Shown here piece after piece: positions 37,647-49,122 of a stretch of DNA of 64,000 nt. Location of the stretch: NCBI GenBank assembly GCA_963920575.1, contig OY986969.1, positions 13,656,615 to 13,720,614 of the forward strand, written 5' to 3'. The notes below the pieces were generated by a model, which searched no databases, was not told where the DNA came from, and saw only the letters and a list, made by a program, of their open reading frames with translations. Origin of the DNA: Narthecium ossifragum. Lineage: Eukaryota; Streptophyta; Magnoliopsida; Dioscoreales; Nartheciaceae. The position numbers were made by a program, and so were the translations under genes. Numbering within the stretch: position 1 is the stretch's first letter; each line of letters begins with the position of its first letter.

Positions 37647-37663
37647 CCTATGCTCTGATACCA
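37647..37663 (-). other. Primer binding site, initiator tRNA-Met
   Basis: On the reverse strand TGGTATCAGAGCATAGG lies three bases from the LTR end at 37,667. It matches the tRNA-iMet 3' end for its first 12 bases, as usual for chromoviruses. Confidence 0.9.
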
Positions 37664-37666
37664 AGC

Positions 37667-39546
37667 TGTCACGTCCCGACCAGCGAAAGCCCAATCGGGC
37701 CGGGCGACGCGAACTGAAACCTAACAAACCGCGGAAAATAAAGGCGAGGGTTCCCTCTAACCTATTGGTCTCCCTAACAAATCATCAAAACACCCTCAAT
37801 TTAAAAAGACATAATTAAGTTACAAGCCTCGAACCACTGATCTACAAAACCCAAGTGAATTTAATATACATATCCTCGGAGAGGGGAAGATTCAAATACA
37901 ACATTACTCCCGTAGGAGACTATCTAACATAGGGTAAAAGGCAGTAAAAGATCACCACCTCTCAGACTCCGCCTGGCGCCGCCGCACCGCCAACCAAGTA
38001 CCCGGTAGGGGCCAAAGAAGAACTGATGCCTGCATCTGCAAAACGCAGCCCGGGTAGGAGTGAGCATAAAGCTCAGTAGGGTTCTACACTACGACACACA
38101 GAAGGAAGAGGGAAACACAACAGTGTCGCCCTCAAGTAAGACATGGGTGTATACAGGGGTCCCATAACCCCACCGCGTGTCCCTGAGGCCCACGATCATG
38201 GTCTTCTAGCCGAGCTGGTCACATGTCAGGTCACACTCAGTAGCAGGAAACAACACTGCTGACTCACAAGCAGGAACACGACACTGCATGCGGGAAATGA
38301 CACCGCTGAGTAGGCAACTCCTCTACTCCAGAGTCAACACAGTGGAACACCGGCTACACCTCAGCATCTGACTCAAGGCCCGACACGTGTACCAGTCATC
38401 TAAGCTTATCATCAAGTTTGACTGGACACCACAATTCGAACCGGGTCCAAACTACCCAACCCCAGTCCTAGGGCTAACTCCGAGCTTCCAGCCTCGGGAC
38501 GGTGACCCACAGATCAGCCACGCCCTAACCATGCAACTAAAGCACAACAAGGAATGCATGCTATGAACATACACAAGATAAGATATAAGCATGCATCAGT
38601 ATGATAAGGCAACATAAAAGTCCAACAGGATCGCTACAGCGATACTACCAACCGCTGGAAGCCGATCCGCAGCGGGTCCCGGCATTATGACGGTACCGCG
38701 ACCACCAACCGCGGACTCCTGCAACGGGAAGCAACCCCGAAATCCTCAATGAACAGTAAAATATAATATTATATGTTTCGAACATATAATATTATTTAAA
38801 TCACCAAAAACCTCTACTTAGGGGCAAATTGACCCCGTCGATCCGACATTCAAATGACGTCGGATTCGAGATCGAACTTAGACACCAGTAGATCAACATG
38901 CCGGGATCAACATATCCACAATCCTGAAACATCCAACGGCTAGATTAACGAAAAAACACTAATCAAAACCGCTAATCAAACTAACTTACCTTTGCTTGCT
39001 GTAACGCATCCCACCCGTACGAAATTCATAACAAATGGTAGACAAATCCGAAAATTATGAACTCAGTTGGGTTGGAGAGTAGATACAAATATCTACAAAT
39101 CTTATGTTCATCACAACCCAAGAACATGCACGTACTGATCGGAAAACTCGCCGCAAACCGGCTGTTCTTCAAGAACAGCAGAAACCGGAAAATCCGAGAT
39201 TAAACATGCTTAAATCCTACTAAAATATCAACCAAAGCTTATGAAACTTAAACCAGAAATTATACTAAGCAAGAAGCATCCAACAACACAAAGAACAAGA
39301 AGATCTACCGGCTAGATCTAGAGAAAACCCAAAAACCAAACGCACTCCTCGGCTGATTCCCTACAAACTAGTCACCAATAAGGCTTCAAACCACACCAGG
39401 GATCTTCCTCACGCCGCCACGGTTCCAACGAGCCTTAGAACGCCCAAAATGGTTGCCGGAGGAGGGAGAACGGAGAAGAAGAAGCTCACCGGAAAAACAG
39501 AGGAAGCAGAGCGCGGGAAGAAGAAAGAAGAAGGAAGAAGGAAGAA

Positions 39547-39578
<32 letters not shown>

Positions 39579-40025
39579 AAACGAAGGGAAAAAGCCGGGG
39601 AAGGAGGGGAAAAGGGGGAGGAGAGGAGAGAAAGTCCTCTCGTCCTCTGACAGGGGAGAGCGACGGCCAACGGCGGCCGTCCTCTCAACTCCACCGTCAA
39701 GACTTTCTGGCACAGAGGGATCGATCTCTTCCCAAGGAAGATCGATCTCCTTAGCAAGGAAGATCGATCTCTTTAGCAAGAAAGATCGATTTCTTTAGCA
39801 AGAAAGATCGATCTTCTTGCCCAGCAACACAAACTTGGGCTAAAACACAAGCCCAAGCTCGAATCTTCCGATCCTGGATCCACCTAACCATTCTAATCAA
39901 ACACTAACACAAAACAAGGTCAGTGTGTGCACACGCGGGTGTGAAACAAACCAACAATGCGCAATTTACCAAATTGTTCTTGTGGTCTATAACGAGCCAC
40001 AGGGGTAGAGGGGCATGTCCTCACA
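37667..40025 (-). repeat. 5' LTR of the Tekay-type element (T1)
   Basis: At 2,359 bp it runs TGTCACGTCCCGACC to GCATGTCCTCACA in plus orientation. It contains five 22-bp GATCGATC units at 39,719-39,813, a GA-rich tract at 39,470-39,640, and the inverted repeat TATAATATTATATG-N6-CATATAATATTAT near 38,761-38,795. Open frames in the GA tract are not genes. Confidence 0.92.
39719..39813. repeat. Five 22-bp GATCGATC units in the 5' LTR
   Basis: Octamers start at 39,719, 39,740, 39,762, 39,784 (mutated to GATCGATT) and 39,806, with spacing 21, 22, 22, 22. The spacer is TCTTTAGCAAGAAA or close to it. The partner LTR has only three (26,496, 26,517, 26,539). Confidence 0.9.
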
Positions 40026-40319
40026 CTTCCGGTTAACTACAAAGTGGTAAAGATCTAACTACTACAAGTTACAACTAAATAAAGCATCATAAACAAATGC
40101 AACTAAAGCTAACACATGCTTATCGAAAAATCGATTAAAATCCATAAAAGTCGGTAAAACAATCGGAAATATAAATTGTTGTAGAAACTCAAAGCAAAGA
40201 GTGAAATCATGATTAAAACTACCATAATATCCTAATTCTTACAATAGGAAAGACATAAAAGGAAACCGAGTTGATTTGAAACGAACCGTTGAAAAACCAA
40301 GTTAAAATCAACTTACAGC

Positions 40320-40620
40320 ACAAAGGAGATCGATCTTCATACCCATGAAGATCGATCTTCTCCATTCAAACCCTCTGTCAAGGGAAATGATCGATCTTCA
40401 CACCCAGTGGAGATCGATCTTCCTTCCACAGGTCCACTGCCATGGAGGGAGATCGATCTTCATCTCCAATGAAGATCGATCCTCCTCGGGCCAGCACCGC
40501 GCTCGCCCTCAACACGAAATAGATCGATCTTCATGGCCGTGAAGATCGATCCTTCTCGGGCTGGGGGTTAGATCACAAGAGTGATCGATCTTCTTCACAA
40601 GATGATCGATCCTTCTTGAG
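40320..40620. repeat. Cluster of paired GATCGATC hairpins
   Basis: Five pairs of the form GATCGATCTTCAT-spacer-ATGAAGATCGATC, or variants, occur about every 55-60 bp in the solo LTR at 23,572. Each pair is an inverted repeat able to form a hairpin. Confidence 0.85.
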
Positions 40621-41840
40621 CACCGTCGGAAACCCACCGGAGAAAACGCCGGAAAACGCACGTAATACAAAACCATAACTTCGTAAAACTCAAGGATATG
40701 AAAGCATGGAACTAGGGGAGTCTGAAAACACCAAAATACCGGAAAACCAACGGCTATAAACAAAGATCTAAGCTAAACAGAGACAAAGGAAACCTAGGTT
40801 ACCAAATCTTAAGATCTGGGTAGAGATCCCTACCTAGAACCGATGGAAGCATCCAAATCCGGCTCAACAAGCTTTGGATCGTCCAAAAGATCCTCCCCAA
40901 GACGCCGGATTCGACCTCCTTTCAAGATTTCCAAAGAAATCAAAAGGAAGGAGATGGGTTCTACTTATAGAACCAGTCACGACCAAAGAGATCGATCTTC
41001 ACCCTCATGAAGATCGATCTTCTTCGTGACAAGGTGAAGACTTTCCAGGCATAGGGGGATCGATCTTCTATGCCGAGAAGATCGATCTTCTCGTCCTGGA
41101 AAGTGGAAAACGGGGAAACAACGTGTCCCAAACCCCGATCTTTCGATCCAGGTCACATCTAAGGGTTCTAATCAAACAAGGACAAGACCTCAAGGCTGTG
41201 TGTGCACAACGCGAGTGTAGAACGACCCTCGACGCACCCGGTCGAGCCAGGTCTGAGGACCCGGTCTTCACACATCATGTGACCAGTTCTTCTAGAAGAC
41301 CATAATCGTGGACCTCAGGAACACCCGGTGGGGTTATGAGACCCTTGTGTACACCCATGCCTTACTAGATGGTGACACTGTTGCGTTTCCCTCTTCCTTC
41401 TGTGTGTCGTAGTGTAGTTTCCCTGCTGAGCTTAGTGCTCATTCCTACCCGGGCTGCGTTTTGCAGGTGCATGTGTTAGCTCCTCTTCGGTGGCCCCTAC
41501 CGGGCAGTTGGTCGGCGGTCCAGCGGAGCCTGCCGGAGTCTGAAGAGTGGTGATCTGTCTTTCCCAGAACCTTTGTATAGTTAGCCTCCTACGGGAGAGT
41601 ATATATATGTTTGTACTCTATCTTTCCCTCTTCGAGGTTTTGTATATTATACTTTAGGTTTTGATATCTTCAGCTTGAGGTTTCTTAAATCTTTAATTTA
41701 TAATTGAGGGCGTTTGATGAATTGTTTAGGGAGACCTTTAGATTAGATGGAACCCTCGTCAATAATTATTTCGCAGTCGTTAGGTTCCGGTTCGCGTAGC
41801 CCGGCCCGGTTGGGCTTTCGCGGGTCGGGGCGCGACAACT

Positions 41841-41857
41841 TGGTATCAAAGCATAGG
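41841..41857 (+). other. Primer binding site, initiator tRNA-Met
   Basis: TGGTATCAAAGCATAGG lies three bases after the LTR end at 41,837. One base differs from the copy at 37,647. Confidence 0.8.
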
Positions 41858-42038
41858 TTGTAGATCCCATGGTTAGGATCAGAATTTGGTTGAGTTGAGC
41901 GTGGGATGGGATAGTTCTATGTCTAGAACATCCGTGCATGCTCTTCTGTGATGTGTTATGTTTTTTGCTTTTTCGCTGTGTTGTTTGTTTTGCCGTTTCT
42001 GACGAGTGAACGCTCGTTTATCATTGGTGATTGCGTAA

Positions 42039-42245
42039 ATGTCGGGAGCTCGAGACCAGCCTTCTGTTGTTGGTCGGGGCGGGGCACGATCCGGACAACC
42101 CGCCTAACCGAGCAGGGAGGTTCCTGTCAGGGCGGTACGATCTAGACGGGCTGAGCCATCACCAGCGACGGTTTCGGTTGCACGGGAGGAGGCCATTCTC
42201 GCTGAGGAGGGGGCCCTCGCTCCTGTCGACGGGCGGTCCGGCGTA
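42039..42245 (+). pseudogene. gag: gag start of the outermost Tekay-type element, truncated
   Basis: The frame from ATG 42,039 reads MSGARDQPSVVGRGGARSGQ and continues, past a stop near 42,105, with PSPATVSVAREEAILAEEG. It parallels the gag N-terminus at 37,463 nearly residue for residue. Similarity ends at about 42,245 in the middle of gag. The rest of the element is not in the window, so a deletion or rearrangement joins it to the GC-rich DNA that follows. Confidence 0.75.
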
Positions 42246-43340
42246 GGTGTTGGCCCTGCTGGACTGTGCTGATCCGGGTTCAAGGCCAGACCAGGGCCCC
42301 TTGGTCAAAAACCTAGTCCGACCCGAGTTTTAAAGAAAAGGTTTACCGGACCGGTTGGAAACCCCAACCACGCGCATGACGAGCGGTGCCAGTGATCCAG
42401 TTGTGGTCATCGTCGGTGGTCGGGATCAGCTGGGGAAAGGGATCGTCGGCGGTCGGGATCGGTAGGTGAAGGGTCGCTGGGTCCCCCGGAGTTGATCCAC
42501 CAGCTCGGATCGGCCAAATGGGAGGCGGAGGCGTGGATCCGGGTGAGGGCGGTGTAGGTGAGGGTCCCTGGGAGGTGACCCCGCCGGGCACCATGATCGG
42601 AAGTGGATCCGGAGCTAGAGGAGCTGGTGTGGGGTGGCTTGGGTCTGGCATATCTGGTGGAGAGCGGTGTTAGGCCGGTGGAGTTGGAGGAGCTCGGCGT
42701 CGAGCTTGAAAAGAGGGGGCGGATCCTTGGGAGGTGACCGGCGTCGAGGACAATGATCAGAGTTGGATCCGGAGCTAGAGGAGCTATGGGATGCCGACGG
42801 CTTGGGTCTGGCAGATCTGGTGGAGAGCGGTTTCAGGGCGGTGGATCTTGAGGAGCTTGGAGCCGGGCTTGAAAAGAGGGGCGGATCCGGCGAAGGGTAG
42901 CGTCAGGGCGGTAGAGACGGAGGAGCTCGATATCGGGCTTGGCACGGGGCGGCTCCGGCGAGGTGAGGGGTCGGGCTTGGTGTCCGGAGAGGGAGAAGTC
43001 GTCTCCGAGAAGATGAGGCGATGGAGAGGGGGAGAATCTTCTTCGAGAAGGAAGATGACAAGAGATGTGAGGGAGAGGAGTCTGAGGAGAAACTGGGCTC
43101 GTGGGCCGGGTTCGGCCCTATCCGGTCCGGTCCAGCCCGGTCTTCAAGGCGGGCAGGGTCTTACTGGGCCGGACCGGGTTGTAGGCCTAATTGGCCCAGT
43201 ACTGGCCCGGCCGGTCCGGATGACTACCATGGCTGGACCGGGTATTGCCTCCAACTCGGCCCGGCTCGGTTTACCTGGGCCGGCCGGGATGGACACCCCT
43301 ACGTGGATCGACCGTGGAGGTTGGTCCCACAATGTATAAA
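42246..43340. repeat. GC-rich repeat region with a ~159-bp tandem duplication
   Basis: Two copies of a ~159-bp unit (42,566-42,724 and 42,725-42,893) share GGGAGGTGACC, GATCCGGAGCTAGAGGAGCT and GAGAGCGGTGTTAGG-like stretches. From 43,080 to 43,290, GGCCGG/CCGGTCC-rich sequence resembles GC-rich ends of plant transposons. Frames open here because stops are rare in GC-rich DNA. I see no recognisable protein and cannot name the repeat. Confidence 0.6.
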
Positions 43341-44239
43341 AAGCTCGTGCCCTGGTGGCCCCGAAAAGGTGAAATATAATCTTCCGTCCCTGGTTGAAAA
43401 TATGATCAAATAATTAAGCTACGCCTCAAAATGACATCAAACAAAACAAGCCCTCAAAGAGTTTGGATAGAGCTATTGATCCACAACCTACTATACTTAC
43501 CCATCAGCATGCATGTTTTGTGTCACGTCTCTTGAAATCCATTCTGTACAAACTGTGCCAAATCATTAGATACACCCAATGTTGATCATGACTTGCATCC
43601 ATCAATACAAGTTATACTGAATCCATCATTAGTTGATCTCTTTAAGTTGACTGATTAGCTAGAAAGAAGACATGCAAGAGGAATGCTTTGGGGTCAAGGA
43701 ACCATCTACTCGAACTTGTATATTGTATATACCTACAAGCATGCATGCATGTGAGGTGGTAGATCACTGGAGAAACAAAAAGACAGATATTGGGCTACTT
43801 TGTCAACAGAGATTCTCCAAAAGTTTAGCCATAAATCCTTTCAATAAGTCTCTATCAAACATACAATAAAGTCTTTGTAGGTATACCAATTGCGTTGCCA
43901 GAAGGAAAGATCGAACGTCAACATTCTACAATGACTTGACTCAATCTTGCTATTGCAATGACTTTTTATCTCATTCCAAACAAGTTGGAGTGCATCATCT
44001 GCAAGATTCAATGACTTGAAGACCTTCGCTGCTCATATCTCTCAGATCTAGAGAGAAGATAGCTAAAGTTAGATTCCTTAATCATTTAGGATTCCTCGAA
44101 AGGGAGATAAACCACTACTTGTCATCTTTTGGAAGGTCTTCTAGCTAGTTGATTGCCATAGAGTTTATGCAACTTTGCTATCATGGATGATGGAGATGTT
44201 GGTTATATATATATATATATATATATATCCAACCACATG

Positions 44240-44358
44240 ATACCTTGCTTGTGAATCTAAATTATTGCAAGATTCCAAGTGAAGTACTTTGCTGGCTATC
44301 CAGCCAGGTACAAGAATACCTTGCTTGAGAATCTAAATTATTGCAAGATTCCAAGTTA
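44240..44358. repeat. Duplicated 41-bp segment, spaced 77 bp
   Basis: ACCTTGCTTGTGAATCTAAA and the bases to AGATTCCAAGT (about 44,241-44,281) recur at about 44,318-44,357 with one or two differences. Confidence 0.8.
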
Positions 44359-44675
44359 AATCCTTTGTGATTCTTGGTACAATATGTATTATATAAGATC
44401 AGTTTGTATTGGTCATAATCTGACTCATCTATTTTTTCACATATGAAAACATGAGTCATAGAAAGAGGATGAGAGACAGAGACACGTGGCAATTGAGTCA
44501 TAGAGAATGAAGGAGAGAAAGGACGGTGGGGGTAAGTGATTACCCGTGTCAGATGACATGTAGTTCACCTAGTTATTTATAGTATGAGACCTATTTGAAC
44601 TCAGGGCACCTCTACTCTGACATCATGTGTTAGTTCAAACTATTCAATCAATAAGCTTAAGCCATTAGTGAGGAC

Positions 44676-44741
44676 GAGTCCATATCGATATATTTATATG
44701 TTAACAATGAGTCCATATCGATATATTTATATATTAACAAT
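44676..44741. repeat. 33-bp tandem duplication
   Basis: Two adjacent 33-bp units begin GAGTCCATATCGATATATTT and differ at one base (44,676-44,708, 44,709-44,741). Confidence 0.9.
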
Positions 44742-45621
44742 TATAGCTATCGTCTGTACTTTCTCACAAAAGTTTATGGTATTTATATGTAACAATCAAT
44801 TTCTTAAGTTTGTTTTCACAAGGAACCTGCTGCAAAGTTAGTACGTATAAGTCAGTCATCTGCAAGGACAAAGATATGTTAATTAATTGAAAGAAGATTC
44901 CTGGGCAATGACCAGAATTTGGCTACCACTAATCATTTGCGTAGCTTCTTAAGCTATCATGCATCTTATTATATATCTTTGTGCCAACTAATTAAATGAG
45001 AGGATCTACTTAATTAATTAATATATCTATTTAAGGTGGACGAATCCAGGAAGCCTGTGTATACTAGTTGACCACGAATCAGCGTGAATATGCATGATTC
45101 CAATTGTTGGATGACTAGCTTGTTGCTTGGATATAAATCATCCACCCATGAAAGTGACCTCCTGAAAAAAACATCAAGTTCTATTGAAAACTTATCCAGC
45201 GTTATCCTACCTTTACTGCATGTGGGACTTGAATAGTAACGTTCGACGGCATTATTGGAAGCTTAATGATAATTACTGAGTAGTTAACTAATTAGAGTGT
45301 GATAGGTCCAACTGAAAACACGTACTTTCGCTATGGTTTTACTGATGAAACTTAACACCATATGTTAATTCGGGATATTATTTCATTCCATGCACGTTGA
45401 ATATACTTTGTTCAATCGAAACTGAAACGTTTCATTTTTTTTATTTTTTTTATTACACCGAAACCGATACCAATACGATACCAGCTATTAATTTTGTCCT
45501 TTAATCTTATTTACACCAAAGTGGTTAAAAGAATTCAAAGATAGAAATGAAACAAACTTACTGTACGTGGAGTTCTCGGCCTACTACATCGCTTTTTAGA
45601 TCCTTTCATTCCGCACAAGAA

Positions 45622-45623
<2 letters not shown>

Positions 45624-45654
<31 letters not shown>
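45624..45654. repeat. (CT)15 microsatellite in the protease promoter
   Basis: 31 bp of uninterrupted CT lie about 105 bp before the TATA box. Plant BBR/BPC (GAGA-binding) factors recognise GA/CT repeats, so this could be regulatory. That role is inferred, not shown. Confidence 0.9.
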
Positions 45655-45657
<3 letters not shown>

Positions 45658-45759
45658 CTCTCGACCAACTCCCTGATATAATCTCTAGTATACAATTGGT
45701 CACTCCTATCAACCCATCTTCTCCCCTTCAGCACTCCATTGCAGCATTGCTTATTGTTG

Positions 45760-45768
45760 TATAAAATA
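45760..45768 (+). promoter_or_regulatory. TATA box of the KDEL protease gene
   Basis: TATAAAATA lies 96 bp before the start codon, giving a predicted 5' leader of about 60-70 nt. Confidence 0.75.
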
Positions 45769-45863
45769 CCTTCTTCTATACTAGATCATCACCTTTAAAC
45801 CATATATACCTCATAGAAAAATCTCAGTTTGCATGCAACAAAGGCTAGCTAGCTTCGAGTTCG

Positions 45864-47252
<1,389 letters not shown>

Positions 47253-47411
47253 TCTGCTAAAATTATTTATCAATAGCTGGCCTCCTAGCTAGTACAAGGA
47301 ATAATCTGCAGTTAGATGTTCTCTATGTATCTCTTGTGTTGTATCTGGCATTAGCAATGTCAATATTCTAATTCATGTTCACAATATATCTCGGAGTAAT
47401 TATACTTAGAA
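47253..47411 (+). other. Probable 3' UTR of the protease gene
   Basis: AT-rich DNA directly after the stop codon. No canonical AATAAA is present, so the polyadenylation site is not placed. Confidence 0.5.
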
Positions 47412-47690
47412 ATGAACGCGCAATATAACTTCATTGGGAGCCCATTTGTTTTGGCAAGCATGCCTGCGACATGCACATATCAGATGAACAAATTTTCTAG
47501 GCCTTCCCACAATCAGTTTGTCTTAGTTTTTGTAGACGCCATTCGAATTTACTTACGGAGCGAGGAGCATAAGCAGCATGTTAATTTGGAGATGATTCTG
47601 CAGCCGGTCATCATGTTCTTCATGAGAACAGATTTAGCACAAAATAGATTAATTTTGATAAAGTCCAATGCTTGTTAAATTTCAAAGTGG
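47412..47690 (+). pseudogene. Relic of a Ty3/gypsy reverse transcriptase
   Basis: An 88-codon open stretch contains QFVLVFVDAIRIYLRSEEHK, a decayed version of the RT core [19 protein letters not shown]. The catalytic aspartate pair has become DA. NIGSPFVLASMPATC-like residues upstream may correspond to [10 protein letters not shown]. It begins only about 160 bp after the protease stop codon. Nothing else of the parent element is recognisable. Confidence 0.65.
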
Positions 47691-49122
47691 ATTTTGTGGA
47701 GTCATTTTATTAGTTTGCTTTATGTTATCTTCATGGACAGAACTAGGATTCTAACTTTAGGGGGCTGTTGTTCAAAAATTATAGCCGATATGGATACGTG
47801 GTCGCCACGCACGTGAGGTGTGCCAACCGTAATGCAGGGATATAAGAAGGATTTGTGGATTCTGTCATGCCTCAATTAAGAGGACTTTTGAGAAAAACTT
47901 AAGTCTAAAAGGATATGGATTTTTGTGTTTTTTAGTGATTAAATTACTCTTAGATCGACTATACTAATCCTAATGATGGTTACTTTACTCCTGATACCGA
48001 TGCTAAGCCTAGAAGCAACTAGAACTACTCCTAAGGATGATGAGGTTACTCCTATGAAAATTTCACTTCGTACTCCTAGGATAGTTGTGCTACTCCTAGA
48101 GTGATTACACTTACTCCTAAAGTTAAGAAAAGTAGGAAAATAAAAGCTAGTAAAGCTAGTTAGTTACTTCCATTGAAATAGCAAGTAGTTTGATTACAGC
48201 TTCGATGAAAGCTTCTACGAATACAAATTAGAACATGATTACAATAGCTAAATTAGTAGTACGTAGTAAGGAAAAGTCTGGTTTCAGTCGGGGATCCTTT
48301 CTTCTTCTGTCTTCCAATCTTTTATTCTTCCGATCGCCGTTTCCATGTGGCCGTTGTTAACCTTCATCCACAACCAACGACCCACGACCCCTCGTCGTCT
48401 TCATCATGAGTCGAATCTTACTGACACATTGACATGTGGCCAACCCCGAATAACCGTTTTGCTTACCTTTGACTCCACTTCCTATGCTTCCGCTTTTGGA
48501 GGCGGTTGGGTAGATCGTGGGATTATAGTCCACATGTATTCGTGATGATTCGATTTCATGTATTGCCCCGGCCTCAAGGCTGCACCATTCTGGGATCCAT
48601 GACCTTGTAAAATACCTTGACCTCAAGGTTGCCCCATTCCCGTACTAGGGATGTCGACCTCAAGGTGGTTTAGCTCCGACATCATTGCTTTATCAAGGGG
48701 CCTCGACCTCGAGTTCATTTGAGTCTGAGATCAATGCTTTATCAAGGTGCCTTGACCTCGAGGTCATTTGAGTTCGGGATTGATGGCATCAGACTTTACT
48801 GGCTGATCTCTTTATGTCAATAGTTGAGTGATAGGGCAGCTCGATGCCTCGAATATCACGATGTTGGATCGCATCGCAATAAAAGCTAAGGTGGCGTGAT
48901 GATGGGGTTTGAACTCGAATGTAATGTAGCATTTAATGTGCATCTCCTCCCTTTGGCAGACGCTTCTTTTTCCACGTGGTCTTCTATGCGATGGCTCCAC
49001 TAGCCTCTCACTGATTCGCCCACCAGTCACACCCGTACGATGCCGTAGGTACTATGATTGTACTTCGATAGATGGGTGCCACATGTTTGGATCGATGATG
49101 GATGTCTATCGGCTAGTGTTTG
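47691..49122. repeat. Intergenic repeat DNA
   Basis: No gene seen. 47,985-48,125 has about eight scattered TACTCCTA phrases. 48,560-48,780 has repeated (T/C)GACCTC(A/G)AGG phrases, including two adjacent ~50-bp units (48,680-48,729, 48,730-48,779) starting ATCA(T/A)TGCTTTATCAAGG. Origin unknown. Confidence 0.5.

Larger units (their letters stand above)
24465..40025 (-). mobile_element. Full-length Tekay-type chromovirus, TSD CTCCC/CTTCC
   Basis: This is a Ty3/gypsy element with both LTRs (24,465-26,757 and 37,667-40,025), an initiator tRNA-Met primer site, and gag-protease-RT-RNase H-integrase in one reading direction. Flanks are CTCCC (24,460-24,464) and CTTCC (40,026-40,030); the interrupted LTR reads CTCCC, so one TSD base has changed. 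The integrase C-terminus resembles a chromodomain. The coding region is split by T2 LTRs at 30,124-36,068. Stops throughout make it non-autonomous now. Confidence 0.92.
23572..41272 (-). mobile_element. Solo LTR, T3-related, TSD CATCC/CATCA
   Basis: The left part is 23,572-24,464 (starting TGTCATGCCCGGCCCC) and the right part 40,031-41,272 (ending GGTCTTCACA). The flanks are CATCC at 23,567-23,571 and CATCA at 41,273-41,277; related LTRs read CATCA here, so one base of the left TSD has mutated. A reverse TATA (CTATAAGTAG) lies at 40,961-40,970. The full-length element at 24,465 sits inside it. Net length is about 2.1 kb. Confidence 0.85.
22098..41837 (+). mobile_element. T3-type 5' LTR, host of a four-element nest
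   Basis: It starts TGTGAGGACATG at 22,098 and ends GGTCGGGGCGCGACA at 41,837, followed by an initiator tRNA-Met primer site, so this is the 5' LTR of a + strand element. It is interrupted once, at 23,572-41,277. Its own length is about 2.0 kb. GATCGATC boxes cluster at 22,334-22,830. CCGGGAG-N8-CTCCCGG is at about 22,958-22,980. No 3' LTR of this element is present. Confidence 0.85.
43341..45759. other. Intergenic region upstream of the protease gene
   Basis: AT-rich, apparently low-copy DNA without coding signal. It holds a (TA)n tract (44,205-44,228) and two short duplications (44,240-44,360; 44,676-44,741). The CT tract nearer the gene is listed separately. Confidence 0.6.

Noticed and set aside
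42791..43339. 182-codon open frame as a protein gene
   Set aside because: GC-rich repeat sequence with overlapping open frames on both strands and no recognisable domain. One edge lies in a tandem repeat.
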